A stretch of 64,000 nt of DNA. Source: an uncultured Acidobacteriota bacterium (GTDB lineage Bacteria; Acidobacteriota; Blastocatellia; Pyrinomonadales; Pyrinomonadaceae). This document shows, in pieces, positions 24,524 to 33,385 of this stretch; position 1 is the first letter of the stretch, and each line of letters starts with the position of its first letter. The stretch spans positions 124,001 to 188,000 of the forward strand of contig CALMYB010000010.1 of assembly GCA_937873515.1 (NCBI GenBank). The letters are read 5' to 3'. The position numbers were made by a program, and so were the translations under genes. Under the pieces are notes generated by a model, which searched no databases, was not told the origin of the DNA, and saw nothing but the letters and a program-made list of their open reading frames with translations.

Positions 24524-25438
24524 ATGGTAAAAAAAGAGATAAAAGATATCCCGTCTTCCGTTAAGGACCGCCTAACGAATAAAGCTAAGGAGCGGCAGGA
24601 AGAGGTTCAAAGTGTCTTGGTGCGCTACGGCATAGAGAGGTTTCTCTACCGTCTTAGCGTATCGGAATACAAGGATCAATTTCTCCTCAAAGGCGCCGCG
24701 CTTTTCTCGCTCTGGTTCGATGCTCCTCATCGGCCCACGAAAGATCTCGATCTTCTCGGCTTTGGATCGAACGATATTCCTGCGTTGGAAGAAACGATCA
24801 AATCGATCTGTCGGATCAAAACGGAGGAGGATGGCCTCGAATTTCCGGCCGACACAGTTCGCGGTGAACGAATCCGGGAGGAAGAAGCGTACCAGGGTGT
24901 GCGAGTGAAGTTTACCGCACTACTGGGACGAGCGAGAGTGCCCCTTCAAGTCGATATCGGTTTCGGGGACGCGGTCACCCCTAAGCCGGCGACAGCGGAG
25001 TTCCCGACCCTTTTGGATTTCCCAGCCCCTAACCTAAGGGTCTATCCAAAGGAAACCGTCATGGCGGAGAAATTCGAGGCGATGGTGAAGCTCGGAGAGG
25101 TAAACGGGCGGATGAAGGATTTTTGGGACCTGAGTTATTTGATAGAAGAGTTCGAATTCAAGGGTGAACTGCTGCAATCCGCTCTGCGTGCAACCTTTGA
25201 AAATCGACGGTCCCATTTTCCGAATGAGTTGCCGGTAGCGCTTACGGACGACTTTGCAGCAAATACAATGGTTCTTGCTCGATGGACCGCCTTCATCAAA
25301 CGAAACCGAATCGAACGCTCGAAAGATCTTTCAGTAATCGTTCAGCAACTGCGAGGTTTCTTCGGACCAATTATCGAGTCCGAACGAGGGCAAAATCGAT
25401 TTTCAATGAGCTGGAGCAAAGCCACTGGGTGGTCCTGA
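24524..25438 (+). CDS. abiEii: AbiEii-type nucleotidyltransferase toxin
   Basis: 304 residues. LLKGAALFSLWFDAPHRPTK followed by DLDLLG carries the nucleotidyltransferase signature of DUF1814/AbiEii toxins (K-G then DxD). VYPKETVMAEKFEAMVKLG and RMKDFWDLSYL are the conserved C-terminal motifs. Members transfer nucleotides to targets such as tRNA and cause abortive infection. It directly follows AbiEi and lies 20 bp before the end of the convergent integrase gene, at the extreme right of element A. Confidence 0.88.
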   Translation: MVKKEIKDIPSSVKDRLTNKAKERQEEVQSVLVRYGIERFLYRLSVSEYKDQFLLKGAALFSLWFDAPHRPTKDLDLLGFGSNDIPALEETIKSICRIKTEEDGLEFPADTVRGERIREEEAYQGVRVKFTALLGRARVPLQVDIGFGDAVTPKPATAEFPTLLDFPAPNLRVYPKETVMAEKFEAMVKLGEVNGRMKDFWDLSYLIEEFEFKGELLQSALRATFENRRSHFPNELPVALTDDFAANTMVLARWTAFIKRNRIERSKDLSVIVQQLRGFFGPIIESERGQNRFSMSWSKATGWS

Positions 25439-25458
25439 ACGGCGCCCGCTCAGCGTTT

Positions 25459-26592
25459 TCAGCTAGTCGAGGGGCGTTCTGCTGAGACTGTGACATAGTC
25501 CCGGACGCCTGAATTGCCTTCGTCGCCGGAATCGTTATCTAGCCGCTTTACCGCTTCGAGCATCTGTTTTTGATCTGCTTGGGCGTAAATAGTGGTGATA
25601 CTCATATCCGAATGAGCGAATAAATTCTGAACGATGAGTGGATTGGTGTTTCGCTTGATCAATTCGCTTGCAAAGTAGCTTCGAAGATCGTGGAAATGAT
25701 AGTTCTCCTCTCTCGTTCCGTCTTTTTTGTTTATCCCCGCGTTTCGTAGGGCCGAATACCACCGCTTACGGAAGTCTTTGACCGGAAACGGTAGCTGCCC
25801 GTCTGCAATCATGTCTTTCAGTACGGTCGTCGCCGAGGCATTGAGCGGTACGAGTCGGGGTGGCCGCCCCTTTGAACCAATCACCAGAACTTGCTCATGC
25901 TCAAAGTCTATAAAGTCTTCGTTGATGGCCATCAACTGGCCGCGACGTAGCGGAAGATTCACCGCCAAAACTATCAGTCTGTAAAGGAGCGTGTCTTTCT
26001 CCAGCTCCGTCCATAGGTCTACTTTCTGTTTTTCATTTAGCAATCGTCTCCTAGGCGGGGGCTCTGGCAGAGCTTTCACATACTGCATCGGATTGCGGTC
26101 GAGAATTCCCTCCTCGCACGCGAGGCTGAAAATCTTCGATAGCGTAGACATTATTCGGTTGATCGAAGCAGGTGATAGTGCACTTTCCTTCTTTCTCTTA
26201 TTCTGTCGATTCTGTAGTTTCGCACGGCAATCCCGACAATCCTGCGGAGTGATGCTGGAAAGCGATTGTTTCTTGAAATGTCCCAGCAGGAGCCTAATGT
26301 AGAGGTCCTTTGCACCCTTGTTGACGTTATTCTGCTCAACGTACGGCCGGTACTTCTTCTCAACGAATGCGGCTAAGGTAGTCGTTGTGTCGGCGATATT
26401 GTAGCTGTGTTCGAAAGCAGCCTTAATGATTTGTCTTTCGGCTAGTTCCGCTTCTCTTTTCGTCTGCGCCTCCGGGATCACCTTATGAATAACCTTTCCC
26501 TTGAGACGTTTGTACATCCACCAACGAGCCTTTGCATAGGCGGGATGAGACGATTGTATACGTTTGCCGTTGTATCTTTTGTAAACTGACAT
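25459..26592 (-). CDS. Tyrosine recombinase (integrase of element A)
   Basis: 377 residues from the ATG at 26592 (MSVYKRYNGKR). A longer in-frame start at 26667 has no family support and is not in the paralogue. The core-binding domain is residues about 65-170. The catalytic set is Arg in PLRRGQLMA, HDLRSYFASEL (HxxR), then LFAHSDMSITTIYAQAD with the Tyr nucleophile. It is a clear paralogue of the partial integrase at 1-666. It lies about 350 bp from the tRNA-Pro gene, transcribed in the same direction, which is the usual layout for tRNA-targeting elements. No excisionase gene is seen next to it. Confidence 0.93.
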   Translation of the reverse strand: MSVYKRYNGKRIQSSHPAYAKARWWMYKRLKGKVIHKVIPEAQTKREAELAERQIIKAAFEHSYNIADTTTTLAAFVEKKYRPYVEQNNVNKGAKDLYIRLLLGHFKKQSLSSITPQDCRDCRAKLQNRQNKRKKESALSPASINRIMSTLSKIFSLACEEGILDRNPMQYVKALPEPPPRRRLLNEKQKVDLWTELEKDTLLYRLIVLAVNLPLRRGQLMAINEDFIDFEHEQVLVIGSKGRPPRLVPLNASATTVLKDMIADGQLPFPVKDFRKRWYSALRNAGINKKDGTREENYHFHDLRSYFASELIKRNTNPLIVQNLFAHSDMSITTIYAQADQKQMLEAVKRLDNDSGDEGNSGVRDYVTVSAERPSTS

Positions 26593-26794
26593 ATGCGTTG
26601 AAAATAAAATTGGTGCGATAATGCTCCGGAAACCCGAATCGATCCCCTCTGAAGATGCAATTCGCAACTTCTATTCCTCCGCTTGTTAGCCGCTTATTTA
26701 TTGAGAACTAGTCCTAAATGGAAAACTAAGTGGTGAGAATATGCACCGTGGTGCATTTAATAGCCAGGCCGAGTTTGGTGGGTCGTCAAAAATG

Positions 26795-26815
26795 GTTGGT
26801 TGCAAGATGGTTGCA
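26795..26815 (-). repeat. Paired integrase arm-type repeats, right end of element A
   Basis: On the minus strand TGCAACCA occurs twice with an 11-bp offset, matching the pairs at 1127-1146 and 1344-1362. It lies between int and the tRNA gene, where the other arm of attP is expected. Confidence 0.5.
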
Positions 26816-26899
26816 GTTTTTTCGACGGTGAATCGTCGTAAGTATACTAATTTGAAAGTTTACGAGGCAGGCCTCTCGCGGCTTGTGCGAAACCGCGAA

Positions 26900-26932
26900 A
26901 AATGGGGCTTTCGAAATTCATCGAAAGCCCCA
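26900..26932 (-). terminator. Rho-independent terminator of tRNA-Pro
   Basis: The stem atggggctttcga / tcgaaagccccat has a short loop and is followed on the minus strand by a run of Ts. It ends 7 bp past the tRNA CCA. Half of this stem is copied at the displaced attachment site at 1177. Confidence 0.8.
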
Positions 26933-26984
26933 TATTTATTGGTCGGGACGACAAGATTTGAACTTGCGACCTCTCGCACCCCAA
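26923..26984 (-). repeat. Attachment site at the intact tRNA-Pro
   Basis: The 62-bp partner of 1177-1238 (57 of 62 identical). It covers the terminator half-stem and the tRNA 3' half. The 18-bp identical core at 26967-26984 spans the anticodon 3' strand. Marks the right boundary of element A. Confidence 0.85.
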
Positions 26985-27016
26985 GCGAACGCGCTACCAG
27001 ACTGCGCTACGTCCCG
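26940..27016 (-). tRNA. tRNA-Pro (anticodon GGG)
   Basis: 77 nt including an encoded CCA. The acceptor stem CGGGACG pairs with CGTCCCG. The D arm is GCGCAGTCTGGTAGCGC, the anticodon stem CGCT-loop-GCGAG displays TTGGGGT with GGG, and the T arm is GCAAG-TTCAAAT-CTTGT. It is intact and serves as the integration target of two tandem elements. Confidence 0.93.
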
Positions 27017-27198
27017 ATATTCGATTGTTTAGGTTAAGTTTCGCCCGCCGAAATGTCAAATGTTTGCCGAAAACGAAAGCTGCGGCGCGAAAAAAGATTG
27101 TCCGCAAAGGCCGCCGAATTGTAAAATAGAGGAGGTGCTCCCACGGCCATGTCGATACCGACCATCCTACTGCTAAACCGCTAAACGTTGAAGCCCTG

Positions 27199-28932
27199 AT
27201 GTCGCAACTCTTAAAATATTGGGTTCCTAAGACCTTCAAGAACGAGAGGATCTTCGCGTTTCTTGCGGTCGCGGGTATGGCGATCTTTGAGTTTGCATTC
27301 GGCCGCGTCGGGATGATCGCTTCGTTCGGACAACTTGATTTTGCGGCGGATTTCGTCGGCGCCCTCTTCAGTTTTGCGTTCCTGTCCCTTACGTTCTGGT
27401 TCTTCTATCGGTTTATCTTCCACGCATTCACCGCAAAGCCGGGGATACGCGTCATCATACTCGCTCTCTTTGCCGTAATTCTGTATGCGGAATACAGCTA
27501 CTTACGCTCGATCGGCCGCTTTACCGCCCATACCGATATAACCTATGCGCTTGGAACCAACAGCAGCCAAAAGAGCGATACGATCGCAGCGTTTTCGAGT
27601 TTTGCGTGGCTTCCGGTGTTCGCGATCATTCTTGCCGCTTCGATCTACTTCCTGATCAGAGAAAGCCACCGAACGACTCTTAAAGACTTCCTAAGGGATG
27701 TCGGTGTCATTCTCTTTGGCTACCTTGGATTGTATTTTCTCTTCCCGCTTCTGGCCGGCCAGGCCGCTTACAGCTCGTCATTCGACGCGTTCGCTCAGAC
27801 CACCATAAACTACGCGATCTCGGGACCAACTGCGATCGCCGCACCGCCGGCACGAACACCTCTGCCGAGTTTTGCTAAACCGGACACGGTGCCTGTAAAT
27901 AACGTGATCGTCCTATTCGACGAATCCGTGAACGGGCGGCATCTCAGCCTGAACGGATATTCGCGGCCGACGACGCCCTTTCTCAAAGAACTTGAAAAGG
28001 CCGGCATTCTAAAGAACTTCGGCGTTGCATCATCCACATATACTTCCAGTCAGCCGAGCTATGACTCTTTCATCGTTGGTGCGAATGACGAGATGCTCGA
28101 AACGCTTTCGCTCAGAGAGCGAATGTCATTGCCTACGATCTTTCAATACGCGACGACGATGGGTTATAAGACCTGGTATCTTGACGGACAGATGAAAGAG
28201 TATTGGGGCGGGATTGCGGACGACAAACAATACATCGATCAGATCGTGACACTTGCCCAAATCGACCCCGATCGCGTCGAGGACTATGAACGGAACAACG
28301 GAAGTGTTATGACGGATGAGAATCAGCGCGCAGGGCTAAAGCAATGGGACATCGATCTGATCCTCGCGGAAAAGGTGCGAAGTCTATTCGAGAGTTCGAC
28401 CGGAAACTTCGTGTTCGTCTATAAACGCGGCATCCATTTCCCGTATGAGAAGAACTATCCGGCCGAGAATGCGATGTGGCAGCCGATCTACAAGTTCACG
28501 AGCCAGTGGGAGGCTCCGCCCGCAGAGGCCGCGGCCGGGATAACAAACTCCTATGACAATGCGTTGCTTTACGGGCTCGATCCATTTTTCAAAAAGCTCG
28601 GAGTTGATCGTCCGCTTCCGAACAACACAGTGATCGTTTACACATCGGATCACGGTGAAACATTCGCGTCGAACGGACGAGCTGGCCACGGCGGCGACTC
28701 GATCGATGAAGCATCGATCCCACTTTTCATAATCGGGCTAGAAGGCAGAAAGGTCGGCTCTCTTACGCGGGCCGAACACCCAAATATCTTCTCCACTTTG
28801 TTGGATCTTCTGAACGTCCCCAAAAACACCTGGAACTCGGCATATTCTCCTTCACTTTTTGATAATGAAGCGCGCGATCACGACAGATACTATCGATCGG
28901 GTGACGGCCGAAGGCATTTGTTCGAGAACTGA
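27199..28932 (+). CDS. Sulfatase-fold membrane phosphotransferase (EptA/LTA-synthase-like)
   Basis: 577 residues. About five hydrophobic segments fill residues 15-200, then the catalytic domain starts at VNNVIVLFDESVNGRHLSLN, which matches the metal/nucleophile motif of phosphoethanolamine transferases (usual xGETxRxDHFSLNGY, here with Ser for Thr). VIVYTSDHGETFASNGRAGH is the second metal site (Asp-His-Gly-Glu). It is likely an inner-membrane enzyme with a periplasmic active site that modifies lipid A or another envelope glycan. It is the first chromosomal gene after the tRNA. The substrate is not evident. Confidence 0.78.
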   Translation: MSQLLKYWVPKTFKNERIFAFLAVAGMAIFEFAFGRVGMIASFGQLDFAADFVGALFSFAFLSLTFWFFYRFIFHAFTAKPGIRVIILALFAVILYAEYSYLRSIGRFTAHTDITYALGTNSSQKSDTIAAFSSFAWLPVFAIILAASIYFLIRESHRTTLKDFLRDVGVILFGYLGLYFLFPLLAGQAAYSSSFDAFAQTTINYAISGPTAIAAPPARTPLPSFAKPDTVPVNNVIVLFDESVNGRHLSLNGYSRPTTPFLKELEKAGILKNFGVASSTYTSSQPSYDSFIVGANDEMLETLSLRERMSLPTIFQYATTMGYKTWYLDGQMKEYWGGIADDKQYIDQIVTLAQIDPDRVEDYERNNGSVMTDENQRAGLKQWDIDLILAEKVRSLFESSTGNFVFVYKRGIHFPYEKNYPAENAMWQPIYKFTSQWEAPPAEAAAGITNSYDNALLYGLDPFFKKLGVDRPLPNNTVIVYTSDHGETFASNGRAGHGGDSIDEASIPLFIIGLEGRKVGSLTRAEHPNIFSTLLDLLNVPKNTWNSAYSPSLFDNEARDHDRYYRSGDGRRHLFEN

Positions 28933-28947
28933 AGATCTCCGAGGGAG

Positions 28948-29421
28948 CTAGAGTTGCCGCGCGAGCATTTGACGGAGTTCGACGAGATGAACGGCAAGTC
29001 TGCGAAGGGCCTTACGCTGCTCGTCGGAGAGTCCGGTTGATGCGGCCGCCGACTCGACGACGTGTACGTCAGGCAATGAGTCAAAAAGGGTTGGAATATC
29101 AGAAACCGGACCCTTCACACCTTCGCTCGCCGCAGCGGTTTCTTTTGCCGCCTTTTGCGGCGTTCGGGCTTCCGTCTGGAGTTTTTGCCGTGCACCCGCG
29201 ATGGTGAACATCTCCTTATAGAGAAGCTGCTTGATCTTTAGAGCGATCTCGACATCCTTACGGCGATAACTGCGCTGCCCAGACTTATTCTTCTGCGGTG
29301 AGAAGGTCGGGAACTCCGTCTCCCAATACCGAAGCACATGCGCTTGAACTCCGACCAGTTCACACACTTCGCCGATCTTGAAAAAGATCTTATCTGGAAT
29401 TACGTTATCCACAGGCGTCAT
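28948..29421 (-). CDS. MerR-family transcriptional regulator
   Basis: 157 residues. The DNA-binding domain [20 protein letters not shown] with WETEF and [14 protein letters not shown] is a standard MerR helix-turn-helix and wing. The C-terminal half is low-complexity Ala/Thr/Lys followed by a helix ([20 protein letters not shown]). There is no cysteine ligand set, so it is not a metal sensor of the classic type. Divergent from thiL with an 83-bp gap holding an inverted repeat. Confidence 0.85.
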   Translation of the reverse strand: MTPVDNVIPDKIFFKIGEVCELVGVQAHVLRYWETEFPTFSPQKNKSGQRSYRRKDVEIALKIKQLLYKEMFTIAGARQKLQTEARTPQKAAKETAAASEGVKGPVSDIPTLFDSLPDVHVVESAAASTGLSDEQRKALRRLAVHLVELRQMLARQL

Positions 29422-29433
29422 CGCAAAAGTTTT

Positions 29434-29455
29434 GTGTTAAGGTTTTCTATAACAC
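29434..29455. promoter_or_regulatory. Inverted repeat between merR-like gene and thiL
   Basis: GTGTTA and TAACAC flank a 10-base spacer in the divergent gap. The position is right for autoregulation by the MerR-family protein. No functional evidence beyond symmetry. Confidence 0.35.
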
Positions 29456-29504
29456 GGTCGGGCGTTATTGTATGCATTTACAAGACTTGTGTCAACAACA
29501 GCAG

Positions 29505-30443
29505 ATGCGAAGCGAATTTGAGTTCATGGATTACATTAAAGAGCGGCATAAACTTAAAGTAATAGGTGATGACTGCGCCGTTCTGCCATTGAATGGCCAA
29601 TCAGATCAACTATTTACGGTCGACCTTTTAATAGAGAATATAGATTTTCGTCTCGACTGGACAACCCCGGCTCTCCTTGGCCATAAGGCTCTTGCCGTTT
29701 CCCTTTCCGACATTGCCGCAATGGGCGGAACGCCTAAGTACGCCATGCTCTCGCTGGGAATTCCACAGGGGCTGTGGAAAACGTCGTTTCTTGATGAGTT
29801 CTATGAAGGATGGCATTTGCTGGCCGACGAATTTGGCGTCAAATTGATCGGCGGCGACATATCGAAAGCAAGCGAATTGGTGATCGATTCGTTCGTGATC
29901 GGCGAGGTCGCCAAAGGCAAGGCGTTGCTAAGATCCGGTGCAAAACCCGGTGATCTCATCTTCGTAACAGGCGAAATCGGCGGTGCATCCCTCGGCCTTT
30001 TGCTGCTGGAGAATGGAACTCGTCCCGGCCCAAATGTCGAAGCGCTCCTGCAGAACGCAGTTCTAAGGCAACTTAAACCCATGCCGCAGATCGCGATAGG
30101 CAAAGCCCTGCTAGATAAAGACTTAGCGACCGCAACGATCGATCTGAGCGACGGCATTTCTTCGGATCTCTCACACATCTGCAAAGCGAGTGGCGTCGGT
30201 GCGGAAATCGACGAGCCGAAGCTTCCCATCGCAAGAGGGGCAACACTCGAAATGGCTCTCAACGGCGGCGAGGACTTCGAACTGCTCTTCACCGTTCCAC
30301 CCGAACGTCAGTTTGAGGTCAGTCCCCTTGGAGCTGTCGAGATCGGCAGAATCGTCCCCGCGTCTTCCGGAATCAAGCTAATCGGCGAGAAGGAAGTACG
30401 CAATATCGAGCCAAAAGGCTTTGACCATTTCGTGGACCGCTAA
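29505..30443 (+). CDS. thiL: Thiamine-monophosphate kinase
   Basis: 312 residues from the ATG at 29505 (MRSEFEFMDYI); an in-frame ATG at 29472 adds 11 residues before the family start. ThiL phosphorylates thiamine phosphate to the diphosphate. Signatures are IGDDCAVLPL (N-terminal acidic metal motif), GHKALAVSLSDIAAMGGTPK, GGDISKASELVI, IDLSDGISSDLSHI and NGGEDFELLFTV. Cytosolic. Its stop overlaps the end of the convergent DoxX gene by 4 bp. Confidence 0.93.
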   Translation: MRSEFEFMDYIKERHKLKVIGDDCAVLPLNGQSDQLFTVDLLIENIDFRLDWTTPALLGHKALAVSLSDIAAMGGTPKYAMLSLGIPQGLWKTSFLDEFYEGWHLLADEFGVKLIGGDISKASELVIDSFVIGEVAKGKALLRSGAKPGDLIFVTGEIGGASLGLLLLENGTRPGPNVEALLQNAVLRQLKPMPQIAIGKALLDKDLATATIDLSDGISSDLSHICKASGVGAEIDEPKLPIARGATLEMALNGGEDFELLFTVPPERQFEVSPLGAVEIGRIVPASSGIKLIGEKEVRNIEPKGFDHFVDR

Positions 30444-30832
30444 CCCGCCAGTTTCGGATTTGAGCGAAAAAGTTCTCGGTAAGCAACGCGATAGTAAAAC
30501 GCAACGAAGGCATTCGCGGCGACTAGAAATATCGCGACCGGCAGTCCTGAATTATCTATGAACGCGTGATAGGCGAAGATATTGACGATGATCGGTGCGA
30601 TCAATATGGTCGCAAGCGGAACGAAGCGCCCTGTCACGAATAAAATGCCGCACGTCAGCTCGACGATCTTCAGCATCGGGATGAAATAGCCGACCGCGAA
30701 GATCCCGTCGTTGAACGTCTTGGCAACACCGGTCAATTCCGGTACAGGCGCAAGGTCAAGCAGCACAACGACCGACGCAAAAATAAAAAGCAGACCCATC
30801 AGCGTACGGACGATCACCATCGCGATCTTCAT
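30440..30832 (-). CDS. DoxX-family membrane protein
   Basis: 130 residues from the ATG before KIAMVIVR, which has a purine-rich AGAAGGAGG-type site upstream. The longer frame begins at a TTG at 30922 and is not needed. Four hydrophobic helices (ILFVTGRFVPLATILIAPII and similar) and the early RTLMGLLFIFAS motif fit DoxX/DUF417-like small integral membrane proteins. Function is not established for this subgroup; redox or quinone-linked roles are proposed for the family. Confidence 0.72.
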   Translation of the reverse strand: MKIAMVIVRTLMGLLFIFASVVVLLDLAPVPELTGVAKTFNDGIFAVGYFIPMLKIVELTCGILFVTGRFVPLATILIAPIIVNIFAYHAFIDNSGLPVAIFLVAANAFVAFYYRVAYRELFRSNPKLAG

Positions 30833-31166
30833 AGACTTCCTCCTTCTCGCAAACTGTGTGGGCTTGTAGTTTACGCATTTATGGATCGCCCGCCAAGCAG
30901 TATTTCGACGAGCGATATTCAAAAGTTTCGGCCGCCGGTTGAACTTCTCCGAGCCGACTTAGCTCTCCGGATGCATGCAAGCGGCATATATTGTTTACGA
31001 ACAAAAGACAACGACAACCGATTGTGCTTGCGTTATTTTGCACTTTAGGAGTAAATTTGGACTTTGGACGCGCCGTCTGCCATCGAATAGAAATACGCCG
31101 GCGAGGGCTTCACGTCACTGCCGCGTCGAACATGATCGGATCATCTTTTAAGGAGGCTGCACGAAC

Positions 31167-31727
31167 TTGCTGACCGGACGAGTACTGTTATTGAACTTTT
31201 CGTATGAACCGCTTGGAACGGTCGGCGTTGCCCGTGCCGTCTGCCTGTGGTTTCGCGGTGCCGTCTTCGTTGAGGAGAACGACGGCGAGAATGTTCTGCA
31301 TTCCCCATCGACGACGTTTCCGGTGCCGTCGGTTGTGCGCCTCCGCCACTATATCCATCTGCGGCGAAAGAACAACGAGAATTCAATGAAGCGTGCGAGG
31401 ATCTATATTCGTGACCGCTACCGCTGTCAATACTGCGGCGAACATCGGCACGCGAAAGACCTGACGCTCGATCACATCCTGCCGCGGGCACAGGGCGGCG
31501 AGCATACGCCGCAGAATCTTGTGACAGCGTGCGTTAAATGCAACCAGCGGAAAGGCAATCGAACACCCGACCAGGCACGCATGCCGCTTCTTACCTCGCA
31601 GAAACTGCTGCGTCTCGGCCTCGACCACGTCCTTCTCTGCCACTACGCAGAGTCGCGTCCCGAGTGGAAGAAGTATCTCTTCATCGACGAGACAGGCGAC
31701 GACGAACGTCTCCAGGCCGTCGCCTGA
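31167..31727 (+). CDS. HNH endonuclease
   Basis: 186 residues, starting at a TTG with a strong AAGGAGG 10 bp upstream. The HNH core is RYRCQYCGEHRHAKDLTLDH, then ILPRAQGG and VTACVKCNQRKGNRTP, with two CxxC zinc pairs and the catalytic Asp-His. The N-terminal part (RVLLLNFSYEPLGTVGVARA) is that of the widespread stand-alone HNH family found in many Acidobacteria and Actinobacteria. The biological role is unknown, possibly repair or defence. Confidence 0.85.
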   Translation: MLTGRVLLLNFSYEPLGTVGVARAVCLWFRGAVFVEENDGENVLHSPSTTFPVPSVVRLRHYIHLRRKNNENSMKRARIYIRDRYRCQYCGEHRHAKDLTLDHILPRAQGGEHTPQNLVTACVKCNQRKGNRTPDQARMPLLTSQKLLRLGLDHVLLCHYAESRPEWKKYLFIDETGDDERLQAVA

Positions 31728-31879
31728 TCCATCCGCATTCCGCTGCGCCAGAACGGCCCGGCCAGCGAGCGAATGTGTCGCTCCCAAAGGTTTGCAAACG
31801 TAAATCCTTCACGCTTGCGAACAAGACTGTCCTTCCACTTATCGCCAAAACAAAAAATGCTCTAGTCCCTCACAATTCC

Positions 31880-31923
31880 CTTGACAGATCATTTTCATCC
31901 ATCGTAATATCGCAATATTACGA
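31880..31923 (+). promoter_or_regulatory. arsR promoter with overlapping ArsR operator
   Basis: TTGACA at 31880-31885 is followed after 18 bp by TAATAT at 31904-31909. A perfect inverted repeat (ATCGTAATAT, 4-base spacer, ATATTACGAT) covers 31900-31923, so it overlaps the -10 box. An ArsR repressor bound there would block RNA polymerase until arsenite binds. Confidence 0.75.
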
Positions 31924-31963
31924 TCACCATATCGTATTCGAGACAACTCGATGGACGTGAATT

Positions 31964-32296
31964 ATGGGTGCTTCAAAGACAGATAGTTTCACCGAGGGCC
32001 AGCAGGCGATAGCGTCGATCGCCAAAGCTCTCGGCCACCCGGCGAGGGTTGCGATCGTCGAATACCTATTGAAAGTTGACGGCTGCATTTGCAATGACAT
32101 TGTGGACAAACTCCCGCTCTCTCAGGCCACGATCTCTCAGCATCTGCGGGCTCTCAAGGACGCCGGGCTAATAAAGGGCAGTATCGAGGGTAACGCGATC
32201 TGCTATTGCGTTGAAGGAAAGACCGTCAAGAGACTGCAGAGTTACATTGCAGGAATTTCAGCAAAGTTGACGGCAAAAGGCACGGAGTGCTGCTGA
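31964..32296 (+). CDS. arsR: ArsR-family repressor
   Basis: 110 residues. Winged helix IAKALGHPARVAIVEYLL and LPLSQATISQHLRALKDAGL are the standard ArsR core. Cysteines occur in GCICND (two, close to the recognition helix), ICYC and the terminal ECC, and could bind arsenite. The stop overlaps the next gene by its alternative GTG start, so arsR-arsM is an operon under the operator at 31900-31923. Confidence 0.88.
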   Translation: MGASKTDSFTEGQQAIASIAKALGHPARVAIVEYLLKVDGCICNDIVDKLPLSQATISQHLRALKDAGLIKGSIEGNAICYCVEGKTVKRLQSYIAGISAKLTAKGTECC

Positions 32297-32301
32297 ACAT
32301 T

Positions 32302-33267
32302 ATGGAAAATGCAACAACGTTAACAAAAATAGCGAGAGACAAGGACAGCGAAGAGAATAGTGCCGCCTGCTGTGAACCCGGCTGCTGTTCTACCGAGCCC
32401 GGAAATGCAATTAGCGCCGGAAATTTCGTGCCTGAAAAAGCGGCGGCGATGGATGATGCCGCGAAGTTAAAAGAACTCGTTCGAGAGAAGTACGGTGCGA
32501 TCGCTTCTCAGGAAAAAGAAGATAATCAGGCCTCGTGCTGCGGCTCCGGCGGATGCTCGGACGAGGTTTACAACATAATGACCGAGGATTACGCCTCGCT
32601 CGAAGGCTACGCCGCCGACGCCGATCTCGGCCTCGGATGCGGCCTGCCGACGCAGTTCGCGAAGATCTCTGCCGGCGACACGGTGGTCGATCTTGGCAGC
32701 GGTGCAGGCAATGATTGCTTCGTCGCACGGCACGCAACAGGCGAGAGCGGCCGCGTCATCGGGGTTGATTTTACTGACGCGATGCTCGAAAAGGCCCGCG
32801 TGAATGCCGAGAAACTGGGTTTCACTAACGTCGAATTTCGCAAAGGCGATATCGAGGAGCTTCCCGTCGATGACGATACGGCGGATGTCGTTGTCAGCAA
32901 CTGCGTGCTGAATCTTGTGCCGGATAAGAACAAGGTTTTTGGTGAGATATTCAGGACGCTAAAGCCCGGCGGGCATTTCAGCATTTCGGATATTGTTATC
33001 GAAGGTGAACTTCCCGCATCGATCAAGAGTGCGGCAGAGATGTACGCAGGCTGCGTTTCGGGTGCGATCCAAAAGGATGAATACCTCGGGCTGATCGAAT
33101 CGAACGGCTTTACGAATCTCACGCTTCAAAAAGAGCGCGCGATCGACGTGCCGGACGATATTCTGAAGCGCTATCTTGGCGACGGCCCGTTGAACGCATT
33201 TCGCGAAAGCGGCACTGGCATCTACAGCATCACCGTGTACGCTGAAAAGCCAGACGCTGCCGCGTAA
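32302..33267 (+). CDS. arsM: Arsenite S-adenosylmethionine methyltransferase
   Basis: 321 residues from the ATG at 32302; an in-frame GTG at 32287 is possible. ArsM methylates As(III). SAM motif VVDLGSGAGNDCFVARHATG, VIGVDFTDAMLEKAR and VVVSNCVLNLVPDK (conserved active-site Cys) are present, as is AEMYAGCVSGAI (second conserved Cys). The N-terminal 90 residues are cysteine-rich (AACCEPGCCS, SCCGSGGCS), an arsenic-binding leader seen in many ArsM. Cytosolic, co-transcribed with arsR. Confidence 0.92.
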   Translation: MENATTLTKIARDKDSEENSAACCEPGCCSTEPGNAISAGNFVPEKAAAMDDAAKLKELVREKYGAIASQEKEDNQASCCGSGGCSDEVYNIMTEDYASLEGYAADADLGLGCGLPTQFAKISAGDTVVDLGSGAGNDCFVARHATGESGRVIGVDFTDAMLEKARVNAEKLGFTNVEFRKGDIEELPVDDDTADVVVSNCVLNLVPDKNKVFGEIFRTLKPGGHFSISDIVIEGELPASIKSAAEMYAGCVSGAIQKDEYLGLIESNGFTNLTLQKERAIDVPDDILKRYLGDGPLNAFRESGTGIYSITVYAEKPDAAA

Positions 33268-33299
33268 ATAAATATCTGCGCAATAATTTACCCGTAACC

Positions 33300-33346
33300 G
33301 AGAGGACGGAACTTGCCAGAGCGAAGGGCTCGCACGTTCCGTCCTT
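33300..33346. terminator. Hairpin downstream of arsM
   Basis: The arms aggacggaac and gttccgtcct flank a 23-base loop and are followed by a weakly T-rich stretch. It lies 33 bp past the arsM stop. The weak T-run leaves the terminator call moderate. Confidence 0.5.
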
Positions 33347-33385
33347 CTCCTTGCGCAAATAGTGTAAAATGCGCATTTTACCTTT

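Noticed and set aside
26741..27037. Plus-strand open frame over the tRNA-Pro gene
   Set aside because: It overlaps the tRNA and terminator on the opposite strand and has no recognisable product.
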